6,589 bases of DNA from Bifidobacterium breve (GTDB lineage Bacteria; Actinomycetota; Actinomycetes; Mycobacteriales; Mycobacteriaceae). Position numbers and translations under genes: made by a program. This document shows positions 1-6,359 of this stretch, in pieces. The DNA lies in assembly GCA_943331415.1 (NCBI GenBank), contig CALQLM010000069.1, forward strand, positions 1-6,589, written 5' to 3'. Position 1 is the first letter of the stretch. Each line of letters opens with the position of its first letter. The notes under the pieces are model-generated. The model did not search any database and was not told where the DNA came from. It was given only the letters and a program-made list of their open reading frames with translations.

Positions 1-202
1 CACCTGCCGCGCGAAGCGGCTCCGCTACTGCACTCCGGCGCGATTCGGCGCCGATCCCCGCTGAGAACCGCCCATCGCACAGTTGGCCTCGTTGGGTATT
101 GAACCAGTTCTGGCGCGATTATGGGCGTGGGTTGAGCGTCAGTGTTTGCCGGATCGGGGCGCGACGGGCACTCTGGCGATCAATGCGAAGGGAAAATCGT
201 TG
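1..202. other. Upstream stretch without a recognisable gene
   Basis: No protein I recognise is encoded on either strand here. In M. tuberculosis the gene equivalent to the one at 203 is preceded by oppositely oriented genes (Rv2730/Rv2731), but I see no start of such a gene. The only minus-strand frame running off the left edge (GTG at 80-78) gives an arginine-rich, unremarkable peptide. On the plus strand, frame 3 is open from the window edge to a TGA at 202-204 that overlaps the ATG at 203. Its translation is rich in Arg, Trp and Ser and does not look like a folded protein. A 5-bp stem GCCGC/GCGGC (6-10 with 16-20, 5-base loop) has no T-run and is probably not a terminator. I found no clear TANNNT box at a useful distance from the first gene. 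Confidence 0.5.
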
Positions 203-1075
203 ATGGCCAAGGCCGATCTCGCTGTCCTGCTGGCGTTAGGTGCCGCGTTCTTCATCGCTGTTGGGGATGTGATTCATCACCGCACAGCGCACGAGGTCAC
301 CGATGAACCCGTCGGTCATCTCGAATTGTTCACGCGGCTGCTCATGGACCGTCAGTGGTGGCTGGGCAGTCTGGTCTCGGCAATGGGGTTCGGGCTGCAG
401 GCTGCCGCGCTCGGTCTCGGCTCGGTGCTGCTGGTGCAGTCGCTACTGGTGACGGCATTGCTCTTCACCTTGTTGATCAATGCCCGGATCACCGGTCGAT
501 CCGTCACCCGCTCGCAGTGGTGGTGGGCGGGACTGCTTGCGGTGGCAGTGGCAACGATTATCACCGTCGGCAATCCGACCGCCGGGCAATCCCGTGGCGC
601 ACTTGAGGTCTGGACCGCGGTGATCGCCGTGATGGGTCCGGCCCTGGTGCTGTGCGTGGTGGGCGCCCGGGTATGGGCCGGCCGGCCGGCGGCGGCGGTG
701 CTGCTGGGCGTGGTGTCGGGTTCGCTCTGGGGAGTATTCGCCGTATTGACCAAGGGGCTCGTGGACCATCTGGACCGCGGTCTGTGGGCGGTGCTGGCCA
801 TGCCGGAGTTGTATGTGTGGGCTGCGGTGGCCGTCGCCGCCACCGCGTGGCAGCAATCGTCCTTCCGGGCGGGCTCGCTGGCGGCATCACTGCCGACGAT
901 GACGGTCACCGAACCTATCGTCGGCTCGGCTCTGGGCATGCTCGTTCTCGGTGAGACATTGCGTCCCGGTGATGGCGGGATGGCTGTTCTGGTCGTGGCG
1001 GTCGTGGCGATGGTGGCCGCCACCGCCGCGCTGGCGCGCAGTGAAGCCGGATCCGGAGCGGCGGTTGCCGGATAG
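203..1075 (+). CDS. DMT-superfamily (EamA/NIPA-like) integral membrane protein, Rv2729c-like
   Basis: This is a predicted polytopic inner-membrane protein of 290 residues with about nine hydrophobic segments (roughly 5-22, 52-72, 75-93, 107-124, 135-158, 163-183, 193-215, 222-249, 259-278). The second half carries an EP-x(12)-E pattern: E237-P238, a glycine-rich helix, then LGETL with E251. This resembles the end of EamA/DMT transporters. Length and position match Rv2729c, annotated as an integral membrane protein rich in Ala, Val and Leu. The substrate is unknown; DMT relatives move metabolites, drugs or Mg2+. I chose the ATG at 203 because AAGGGA (188-193) lies 9 bases upstream and the first membrane segment begins right after it. 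The frame stays open back to a TTG at 83, but the extra 40 residues look non-coding. A mini-ORF of six codons (ATG 184, TGA 202-204) overlaps the start as TGATG. The next gene starts 20 bases downstream. Confidence 0.75.
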   Translation: MAKADLAVLLALGAAFFIAVGDVIHHRTAHEVTDEPVGHLELFTRLLMDRQWWLGSLVSAMGFGLQAAALGLGSVLLVQSLLVTALLFTLLINARITGRSVTRSQWWWAGLLAVAVATIITVGNPTAGQSRGALEVWTAVIAVMGPALVLCVVGARVWAGRPAAAVLLGVVSGSLWGVFAVLTKGLVDHLDRGLWAVLAMPELYVWAAVAVAATAWQQSSFRAGSLAASLPTMTVTEPIVGSALGMLVLGETLRPGDGGMAVLVVAVVAMVAATAALARSEAGSGAAVAG

Positions 1076-1082
1076 CGGGCGC

Positions 1083-1088
1083 TAGCGT
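1083..1088 (+). promoter_or_regulatory. Candidate -10 box for a leaderless GTG start
   Basis: TAGCGT fits the mycobacterial TANNNT -10 pattern. It ends seven bases before the GTG at 1096, so transcription would begin at or one base before the start codon. There is no Shine-Dalgarno sequence in front of this GTG, which agrees with leaderless translation, common in mycobacteria. No -35 element at normal spacing is evident. The box lies inside the 8-base palindrome CGCTAGCG (1080-1087). Confidence 0.4.
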
Positions 1089-1095
1089 TGGTGTC

Positions 1096-1779
1096 GTGTT
1101 GACAGCCATCGCAATCACTCCCTCAGCGCCGGTTCTGGTGCCCGAACTTGCCGGCGCGGCGGCCCGCGAGGTGTCGGCATTCCGATCCGCGGCGATCCAG
1201 GCGGCGGCGGCGCTTCCCGATCAGTGGATCGCCATCGGGGTAGGGCCCGCCGATCTAGTGTTCACGCGGGTCCACGGCACATTCGCCGGCTACGGGGCCG
1301 ATGTACCGGTGTCGCTGTGCCCGGAACAATTCGGACCGGTCGCCGAGATGCCGCTGTGCGCGCTGTTCGCCGGTTGGCTGCGCGGGCAGGCCAACTCCGA
1401 CGCCCGTGTGTCGGTCCGGGTGCACCCCGCCGATCTGGACGCCGACGCCGCTTTCGCCCGCGGGCGGTTGCTGCGTGAGCTGATCGACGACGACGACGAA
1501 CAACTCGGCGTGCTGGTGGTCGCCGACGGATTCAACACCCTGGGTCCATCTGCTCCCGGTGGTGAGGATCTCCAGGCCCCAGTGGCGCAGGCCGCTCTTG
1601 ATGACGCGCTGGCTGCCGGCGATGCCAAGGCACTGGCCAGGCTGCCCCAGGGCGTCGTGGGCAGGGTCGCCTATCAGGTGCTGGCCGGCCTTGCGGGACC
1701 GAATATCTCAGCCCGTGAGCTGATCCGCGGCGCCCCTTTCGGGGTCGGTTACTTCGTGGGGCTGTGGCTGCCCGGGTGA
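1096..1779 (+). CDS. Class III extradiol dioxygenase subunit B-like protein, Rv2728c-like
   Basis: This 227-residue, alanine-rich, apparently soluble protein has the N-terminus ([12 protein letters not shown]) and genomic position of Rv2728c. The layout resembles LigB-type class III extradiol dioxygenase domains: an N-terminal strand and proline-rich turn (8-16, TPSAPVLVP), a [16 protein letters not shown] segment at 141-156 in place of the usual GDxS-type loop, and a C-terminal [14 protein letters not shown] at 213-226. Only two histidines occur (H60, H110), and the His expected near the N-terminal turn of active LigB enzymes is replaced by Ser/Pro. Metal-dependent ring cleavage is therefore doubtful, and the real role is unknown. 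The GTG at 1096 is chosen because translation from it matches the family N-terminus; no Shine-Dalgarno precedes it and a -10 candidate lies just upstream. The stop codon overlaps the miaA start as GTGA, indicating translational coupling. Family assignment is moderate, function low. Confidence 0.75.
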   Translation: MLTAIAITPSAPVLVPELAGAAAREVSAFRSAAIQAAAALPDQWIAIGVGPADLVFTRVHGTFAGYGADVPVSLCPEQFGPVAEMPLCALFAGWLRGQANSDARVSVRVHPADLDADAAFARGRLLRELIDDDDEQLGVLVVADGFNTLGPSAPGGEDLQAPVAQAALDDALAAGDAKALARLPQGVVGRVAYQVLAGLAGPNISARELIRGAPFGVGYFVGLWLPG

Positions 1780-2690
1780 GGCCCATCGCCATCATCGGGC
1801 CCACCGGAACCGGGAAATCCCATCTCGCGCTGGCGGTCGCTGAGCAAATCGGCGGTGAAATCGTCAACGCCGACGCCATGCAGCAGTACCGCGGCATGGA
1901 TATCGGCACCGCCAAGGTTGATCCGGCCGCCCGCCAAGGAATCCCACACCACCAACTCGACGTGCTGGAGGTCACCGATACCGCGACTGTCGCGCGCTAC
2001 CAGCAGGCCGCCATCGCCGACGTCGAGGCCATCGCCGGTCGCGGAGCGGTGCCGATCATCGTCGGCGGATCAATGATGTACATCCAATCTCTGCTGGATG
2101 ACTGGGCATTCCCGGCAACCGACTCGGCCGCGCGGGCCCGATGGGAAGCACGGCTGGCCGAGATCGGCACGGCAGCACTGCATCTCGAACTGGGCGAGAA
2201 GGATCCCGCCGCGGCCTCGGCGATTCTCAACACTGACGGACGCCGGATTGTGCGCGCTCTTGAGGTGATCGAACTGACCGGCCAGCCCTTTGCCGCTTCG
2301 GCGCCGCAGATCGGCGAACCGCGCTGGGATACGCTGATCATCGGATTAGATTGGGACACAGAGACTCTCGATGACAGGCTGCTGAAACGCACCGATGCGA
2401 TGTTCGCCGCCGGTCTGGTTGAAGAAGTGCGCCAGCTGTTGAACGGCGGTCTGCGCGAGGGTGTCACCGCTGCCCGCGCATTGGGCTATGCCCAGGTGAT
2501 CGCCGCTCTTGATGCCGGGGGAGGAGCGGCGGATATCGACCTGGCCCGCGAGCTGACATTCGCCGGAACCCGCCGCTACGTGCGCAGGCAACGATCATGG
2601 TTCCGGCGCGATGATCGCATCCGGTGGCTCGATGGATCTGCCGACGATCTGCGTGACACGCTGCTGCTGCACTGGCGCCCCGTATCCTGA
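1776..2690 (+). CDS. miaA: tRNA dimethylallyltransferase (tRNA isopentenyltransferase) MiaA
   Basis: MiaA transfers the dimethylallyl group of DMAPP to N6 of adenosine 37 in tRNAs reading UNN codons. The product i6A37 is the substrate of the methylthiotransferase MiaB. The 304-residue protein shows the P-loop GPTGTGKS at 8-15, the catalytic and substrate stretch [17 protein letters not shown] at 31-47 (D33 is the likely general base), [10 protein letters not shown] at 93-102, the RALGYAQ motif, and the C-terminal [13 protein letters not shown] signature. Position 99 is Ser where E. coli has the catalytic-region Thr of VGGT, a conservative change probably shared by mycobacteria. The GTG at 1776 is preferred over the in-frame GTG at 1764. 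It overlaps the preceding stop by four bases (GTGA) and leaves only two residues before the first strand ([11 protein letters not shown]), as in M. tuberculosis. Length is normal for the family. Expression is probably coupled to the preceding gene. Confidence 0.96.
   Translation: MRPIAIIGPTGTGKSHLALAVAEQIGGEIVNADAMQQYRGMDIGTAKVDPAARQGIPHHQLDVLEVTDTATVARYQQAAIADVEAIAGRGAVPIIVGGSMMYIQSLLDDWAFPATDSAARARWEARLAEIGTAALHLELGEKDPAAASAILNTDGRRIVRALEVIELTGQPFAASAPQIGEPRWDTLIIGLDWDTETLDDRLLKRTDAMFAAGLVEEVRQLLNGGLREGVTAARALGYAQVIAALDAGGGAADIDLARELTFAGTRRYVRRQRSWFRRDDRIRWLDGSADDLRDTLLLHWRPVS
2683..2688 (+). promoter_or_regulatory. Candidate -10 box inside the end of miaA
   Basis: TATCCT matches TANNNT, and its last T is six bases before the ATG at 2695. 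The predicted transcription start is therefore the A of that ATG, the classic spacing of a leaderless mycobacterial promoter. It overlaps the final codons of miaA. No good -35 hexamer is seen at 16-18 bases upstream, which is frequent in mycobacterial promoters. It could give dapF its own transcript independent of miaA. Confidence 0.4.
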
Positions 2691-2694
2691 TCAG

Positions 2695-2757
2695 ATGATT
2701 CGCGCCGGCGCTACTGATACCGGTGCGACCACGCGCGGGGCAGAAAGGCGATCATGA
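2695..2757 (+). CDS. Putative 20-codon leader ORF coupled to dapF
   Basis: This ATG-initiated ORF of 20 codons begins five bases after the miaA stop and fills the whole miaA-dapF gap. Its TGA (2755-2757) overlaps the dapF ATG (2754-2756) as ATGA. The peptide begins [10 protein letters not shown] and ends RGAERRS; it has no Cys or Trp and no hydrophobic segment. No Shine-Dalgarno precedes it, but the TATCCT box at 2683-2688 is correctly spaced for a leaderless transcript starting at this ATG. If translated, its ribosomes would terminate on the dapF start and could set dapF translation. The peptide itself may have no function. This is inferred from spacing alone; chance occurrence in a 63-base gap is quite possible. 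Confidence 0.3.
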   Translation: MIRAGATDTGATTRGAERRS

Positions 2758-3623
2758 TCTTCGCCAAAGGCCACGGCACTCAAAACGACTTCGTGGTGTT
2801 ACCCGACTTCTCGGCCCGACTGGAGCTGGCGCCGGCGGCGGTAGCCGCGTTATGTGACCGACGCCGTGGACTGGGCGCGGATGGCGTGCTGCGCGTCACC
2901 ACGGGCGGGGCCGCTGTCGCCGCCGGTGTCCTGCAGCGGCTTCCCGAGGGTGTGGAATCCGGTGACTGGTTCATGGACTACCGCAATGCCGATGGATCGA
3001 CAGCGCAGATGTGCGGCAACGGCGTGCGGCTGTTCGCCCACTATCTGAGGGTCAGCGGTCTGGAGGCACGCGACGAATTCGTGATCGGTTCGCTGGCTGG
3101 ACCGCGCCCCGTCGTCGTGCATCACGCCGACGATGTCACCGCCGAGGTCACCGTCGAGATGGGCAAGGTCACCCAGTTGGGCACCGGCACCGCCACCGTC
3201 GGCGGACGACATCTCACCGGTGTTGCCATCGACGTCGGCAACCCACACCTGGCCTGTCTGGTGCCGGAGCTCACCGCCGAAGAACTCGATGCACTCGACG
3301 TCGGTGCTCCCGTCGAGTTCGACCCCGTCCAGTTCCCGGAAGGCGTGAATATTGAAGTGCTGACCGCGCCGGTCAACGCAGCGGTGGCGATGCGCGTCCA
3401 CGAGCGTGGAGTCGGCGAGACCCGCTCCTGCGGTACCGGAACCGTGGCCGCCGCGCTGGCTGCGCTGACACACCAGGGCGCCCGGACCGGGTCGCTGCGG
3501 GTCCGGGTGCCCGGCGGGGAAGTCAGCGTCGAGGTCAGCGAAGCGACCAGCTTCCTGAGGGGGCCGTCGGTTCTGGTGGCCCGCGGTGAGCTGTCCGATC
3601 TGTGGTGGTCCACGCAGGCCTGA
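2754..3623 (+). CDS. dapF: Diaminopimelate epimerase DapF
   Basis: DapF interconverts LL- and meso-diaminopimelate in the cytosol without a cofactor, using two cysteines as acid and base. The product feeds peptidoglycan cross-links and lysine synthesis. The 289-residue protein has both catalytic motifs: MCGNG with C87 (86-90) and SCGTG with C226 (225-229). It also has the N-terminal KGHGTQNDF (5-13), the MDYRNADGS substrate loop (74-82), DVGNPHLA (160-167) and GVGETRS (219-225). These motifs and the C-terminal [13 protein letters not shown] closely match M. tuberculosis DapF (Rv2726c). The ATG at 2754 is supported by AGAAAGG (2742-2748) five bases upstream and by the conserved [11 protein letters not shown] start. 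miaA ends 63 bases upstream, and a 20-codon ORF ends on the start codon. In M. tuberculosis hflX follows directly; here glsA and an MFS gene come between. Confidence 0.97.
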   Translation: MIFAKGHGTQNDFVVLPDFSARLELAPAAVAALCDRRRGLGADGVLRVTTGGAAVAAGVLQRLPEGVESGDWFMDYRNADGSTAQMCGNGVRLFAHYLRVSGLEARDEFVIGSLAGPRPVVVHHADDVTAEVTVEMGKVTQLGTGTATVGGRHLTGVAIDVGNPHLACLVPELTAEELDALDVGAPVEFDPVQFPEGVNIEVLTAPVNAAVAMRVHERGVGETRSCGTGTVAAALAALTHQGARTGSLRVRVPGGEVSVEVSEATSFLRGPSVLVARGELSDLWWSTQA

Positions 3624-3629
3624 GAGTTC

Positions 3630-3658
3630 CACCTCCTATGATTCGCCTGACTGAGGTG
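3630..3658. repeat. Short inverted repeat around the glsA -10 candidate
   Basis: CACCTC (3630-3635) and GAGGTG (3653-3658) are perfect 6-base inverted arms separated by 17 bases. Between them lies TATGAT (3637-3642) and the expected transcription start near 3649. This geometry could be an operator for a dimeric regulator. The arms are short, so chance is a serious alternative. No T-run follows, so it is not a terminator. Confidence 0.25.
3637..3642 (+). promoter_or_regulatory. Candidate -10 box for glsA
   Basis: TATGAT is close to the TATAAT consensus and lies in the 66-base dapF-glsA gap. Transcription would begin around 3649, leaving a leader of about 40 bases that carries the strong glsA ribosome site GGGAGGGAAG (3678-3687). 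No clear -35 hexamer is present at 16-18 bases upstream. A separate promoter would fit glsA and the MFS gene being an inserted unit rather than part of the dapF transcript. Confidence 0.4.
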
Positions 3659-3689
3659 TTGCCCGGATTCGGGTGCGGGAGGGAAGACG

Positions 3690-4715
3690 ATGGACATCGA
3701 GGTCGACGGCGTGGCGCAATCGGTGTCTACCGGCGCGCTTCCGGCATGGTCCGAGGTCGAGTCACTGGTTCAGGAAGCCCACCGGCGCTATCGATCCAGT
3801 TCCGAGGGTGTGGTGGCCGATTACATTCCGGTGCTGGCACAAGCCGATCCGGACTGGTTCGCGGTGAGCGTGGCCGAGACGAACGGCAGCGTGCACTCGG
3901 CGGGTGACTCCGAGATCGAGTTCTCGATCCAATCGATCTCCAAGGCGTTCGTTTACGCACTCGTCTGCGAGGAGTTCGGTCATGACATCGTGGCCGAGCG
4001 GATCGGGGTGAACAACACCGGACTGGCCTTCAATTCGGTGATCGCCATCGAACTCAACAACGGGCATCCGATGAATCCGATGGTCAACGCCGGTGCCATC
4101 GCCACCACAGCGTTGGTCGCGGGAAGTGATCCGGCCGCACAATGGGACACGATCCAGGCCGGGTTATCGGAGTTCGCCGGCCGTCCGTTGCAGGTTGACG
4201 ACGTCGTCTACCGCTCGGAGTCAGAGACCAATCATCGCAACCGCGCCATTGCCCGGTTGCTGGAAAGCTACGGGCGCATCGAACTCGATCCGCTGGAAGT
4301 GGTCGACGTCTACACCAGGCAGTGCGCGCTGCGGGTGACGGCCGCCGACCTTGCCGTGATGGGTGCCACGCTCGCTGATGGCGGGGTCAACCCGGTGACC
4401 GGTCGGCAGGTGGTGTCGGCGGATGTCTGCCGGGACACGCTGGCAATCCTGGCGGCGAACGGAGCCTACGAGCGCTCCGGAGAATGGCTTTTCGAGATCG
4501 GCGTGCCTGGGAAGTCCGGCGTGGCGGGCGGCATTGTCACCATTGCCCCCGGGAAGGCCGGTATCGGTACGTTCTCGCCGCCGCTGGACGATGCCGGCAA
4601 CAGTGTGCGCGGCCAACGCGCAACGGCATACCTGTCCAGGGTGTTGGGCCTCAACATCTTCGCTTCGCAGGCGGACGCCTCCGTCGCCCACCCTAGGAGT
4701 AACCATGACCGCTGA
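3690..4715 (+). CDS. glsA: Glutaminase A (serine-dependent beta-lactamase-like glutaminase)
   Basis: This enzyme hydrolyses L-glutamine to L-glutamate and ammonia in the cytosol. The 341-residue protein has the family hallmarks in order: VADYIPVLA (42-50), the SxxK nucleophile motif in SIQSISKAF (S82, K85), PMVNAGAI (130-137, N133), YRSESETNHRNRAIA (174-188), VDVYTRQCAL (205-214) and the GVPGKSGVAGGI loop (271-282). The C-terminal PPLDDAGNS-x-RG block also matches E. coli YneH and YbaS. At 341 residues it exceeds the E. coli enzymes (about 308-310). The extra length is a short N-terminal extension and a C-terminal tail of about 17 residues that overlaps the ribosome site and start of the next gene. 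No STAS or cyclic-nucleotide domain is fused. The ATG at 3690 has GGGAGGGAAG just upstream. The 11-base overlap with the MFS gene implies co-translation. E. coli ybaS also sits beside a transporter gene (ybaT), which makes a glutamine/glutamate transport role for the partner an attractive inference. Confidence 0.93.
   Translation: MDIEVDGVAQSVSTGALPAWSEVESLVQEAHRRYRSSSEGVVADYIPVLAQADPDWFAVSVAETNGSVHSAGDSEIEFSIQSISKAFVYALVCEEFGHDIVAERIGVNNTGLAFNSVIAIELNNGHPMNPMVNAGAIATTALVAGSDPAAQWDTIQAGLSEFAGRPLQVDDVVYRSESETNHRNRAIARLLESYGRIELDPLEVVDVYTRQCALRVTAADLAVMGATLADGGVNPVTGRQVVSADVCRDTLAILAANGAYERSGEWLFEIGVPGKSGVAGGIVTIAPGKAGIGTFSPPLDDAGNSVRGQRATAYLSRVLGLNIFASQADASVAHPRSNHDR
4695..4699 (+). promoter_or_regulatory. 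Ribosome binding site fixing the MFS gene start
   Basis: AGGAG lies five bases before the ATG at 4705, inside the last codons of glsA. It is the best Shine-Dalgarno near this gene and rejects the longer open frame that extends back to a GTG at 4423, whose first 94 codons merely shadow glsA. Confidence 0.75.
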
Positions 4716-6351
4716 ATCGACGGACGACATCGACGTGCGGACCTCATGGGTCCCGATGGTCGGGTTGTTCTTGGCGCAGATGTTGATGTCGTTCAACGTG
4801 GCGGCGCTGCCGGTCTCCATCGGCGGGATGGTCGAGGACTTCGGTGTATCGCCGACGGCGGTCAGCACGGCGATCGTCACCTATGGGTTGGTGGTGGCGG
4901 CGCTGGTCATGGTGGGCGCCAAGCTCGGCCAACGCGTGGGCTGGATTCTGCTGTTCCGGGTGGTCGTCGCCGCATTCGCGGGTTCGGCACTGATGATGGT
5001 GCTCTCACCCTCGGTCAGCTGGGTCATCGCTGCGCAAGCCATCGCCGGAGCGTCGGCGGCCATCATCGTGCCGTCTCTGGTCGCGCTGATCGCCGCGAAT
5101 TATCGGGGCGCGCAGCAGGCGACTGCCGTCGGGTCGTTGGGATCGGCCCGTGCACTGTCGGGGGTCAGTGCCTTCCTCATCGGGGGCACGCTGGGCACCC
5201 TCGTCGGCTGGCGGCCGGTGTTCGTGATCGTTCTGGTGCTGGCGGTGGTGGTGTTCGTCTTCAGTTTCCGGCTGCGTTCAGCCCCGGGCGACAAAGCGGT
5301 GGACATCGACGTCTTTGCGGCCCTGTTGATCGGTGTGGCCATCGTGTTGCTGACCCTCGGCTTCAACAATCTCAACGGATGGGGATTGTTTCTGGCCAAC
5401 CGTGATGCGCCGTTCGACATCGTGGGACTGTCGCCCGCGCCGGTGCTGGTGGTGGTCGGGATTGTGCTCGGTCAGGCGTTCTTCGTCTGGACGCGCGCGC
5501 GCACCCGGGCTGGAAAAGTGCCGCTGGTCAACCTGTCGGTGTTGAGTTCTGGGCGTGAGCGGGCCGCCGTCTACGCGATGTTCATCGTCGTGGGACTCGA
5601 GGCGTCGCTGAACTTCACCGTGCCGCTGTACATCCAGATCGTGCAGGGCCGTACCCCGTTCGACACCTCGCTGGCGATGATGCCGTTCAATCTCACGGTC
5701 TTCATCACCGCGACGCTGGTGGTGCGGTTCTACAAGCGCTTCCCGCCTCGCACCATCGGGGTGTTCTCGTTCGTGCTGACGACGGTGGCGCTGGTATGGC
5801 TGGCCGTGGTGGTCAACAACGATTGGGAGACGCTGCCGACGATCGTCGGTTTGATCGTCTTCGGGGTGGGCCAGGGCGCTCTGGTGACGTTGGTGTTCAA
5901 CGTGCTCGTGACGGCCGCCCCCAAGGAACTAGCCGGTGATGTCGGGTCGATCCGCGGCACCACACAGAATCTGGCGTCGGCGGTGGGGACAGCGATTTCC
6001 GGGGCGATGTTGGTGGGCATCCTCTCGTTGAACATCACCCAGGCGGTGATCAACGATGTCACGCTTCCGGATTCCCTGGTGGCTCAGGTTGATCTGGATC
6101 AGGTGACCTTCGTCAGCAATGATCAGTTGCGCGATGTGCTCGCGCGAACCGATGCTTCCCCGGCCATGGTGGAGTCCGCGGTGCAGATCAACACCGACGC
6201 CCGGTTGCGAGCACTCAAGCTCGGACTGCTCATCCTTGCCGGGGTCAGCGCGATCGCGATACTGCCCGCGTCGCGTCTGCCCGCCTATCGTCCCGGTGAG
6301 ATCCCTGAAAAGACGGTCCCGGCCCGCGTGGGCGGCGGTCCCGGGGATTGA
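4705..6351 (+). CDS. MFS transporter, DHA2-type with 14 predicted helices
   Basis: This 548-residue inner-membrane transporter has about 14 hydrophobic segments (roughly 15-35, 53-71, 82-101, 106-128, 142-165, 170-189, 202-220, 245-263, 287-310, 322-340, 350-370, 378-402, 418-443, 505-522). That matches the 14-helix DHA2 drug:H+ antiporter layout. The loop between helices 2 and 3 carries a degenerate motif A, GAKLGQRVGW (71-80), with Gln at the usual Asp position. Helix 5 has ARALSGVSAFLIGG (148-161) in place of the GP-x-x-GG antiporter motif C, followed by the typical GWRPVF at 168-173. A 60-residue acidic loop (444-504) precedes the last helix, as in many DHA2 proteins. The ATG at 4705 is chosen because AGGAG stands five bases upstream and the family-like N-terminus follows. 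Overlap with glsA suggests a linked function, but the substrate cannot be read from sequence; drug efflux and amino-acid export are both possible. Confidence 0.88.
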   Translation: MTAESTDDIDVRTSWVPMVGLFLAQMLMSFNVAALPVSIGGMVEDFGVSPTAVSTAIVTYGLVVAALVMVGAKLGQRVGWILLFRVVVAAFAGSALMMVLSPSVSWVIAAQAIAGASAAIIVPSLVALIAANYRGAQQATAVGSLGSARALSGVSAFLIGGTLGTLVGWRPVFVIVLVLAVVVFVFSFRLRSAPGDKAVDIDVFAALLIGVAIVLLTLGFNNLNGWGLFLANRDAPFDIVGLSPAPVLVVVGIVLGQAFFVWTRARTRAGKVPLVNLSVLSSGRERAAVYAMFIVVGLEASLNFTVPLYIQIVQGRTPFDTSLAMMPFNLTVFITATLVVRFYKRFPPRTIGVFSFVLTTVALVWLAVVVNNDWETLPTIVGLIVFGVGQGALVTLVFNVLVTAAPKELAGDVGSIRGTTQNLASAVGTAISGAMLVGILSLNITQAVINDVTLPDSLVAQVDLDQVTFVSNDQLRDVLARTDASPAMVESAVQINTDARLRALKLGLLILAGVSAIAILPASRLPAYRPGEIPEKTVPARVGGGPGD

Positions 6352-6359
6352 GGTGCGCG

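Noticed and set aside
6..20. GCCGC/GCGGC hairpin as terminator of an upstream gene
   Set aside because: Only five base pairs and no following T-run.
83..202. 40-codon N-terminal extension of the DMT-like protein from TTG 83
   Set aside because: The extension is neither signal-like nor membrane-like, whereas ATG 203 has AAGGGA upstream and starts right before the first helix.
352..1023. A 223-codon minus-strand frame across the DMT-like gene
   Set aside because: Thr, Ala and Ser-rich low-complexity translation opposite a hydrophobic membrane protein; explained by codon bias of the plus-strand gene.
1764..1775. Earlier GTG start for miaA
   Set aside because: The GTG at 1776 gives the family N-terminus [11 protein letters not shown] and the usual GTGA overlap; the earlier start only adds four residues with no better ribosome site.
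2850..3632. A 260-codon open frame on the minus strand across dapF
   Set aside because: It is antisense to a clear DapF with both catalytic cysteines. Its composition (His, Gly, Asp, Gln rich) is typical of the reverse shadow of a high-GC gene, and no domain is recognisable.
4423..4704. In-frame 94-codon N-terminal extension of the MFS protein
   Set aside because: It lies wholly within glsA in another frame, reads as an Arg/Pro/Trp shadow, and AGGAG at 4695-4699 marks the ATG at 4705.
4221..4880. A 219-codon minus-strand frame spanning the glsA-MFS junction
   Set aside because: Antisense to the conserved glutaminase motifs and the MFS N-terminus; no known family and no ribosome site seen.
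3690..6351. Recent horizontal transfer of glsA and the MFS gene
   Set aside because: By eye, base composition and codon choice resemble the neighbours, and there are no flanking repeats, integrase or IS remnants. An older gain, or loss in M. tuberculosis, fits as well.
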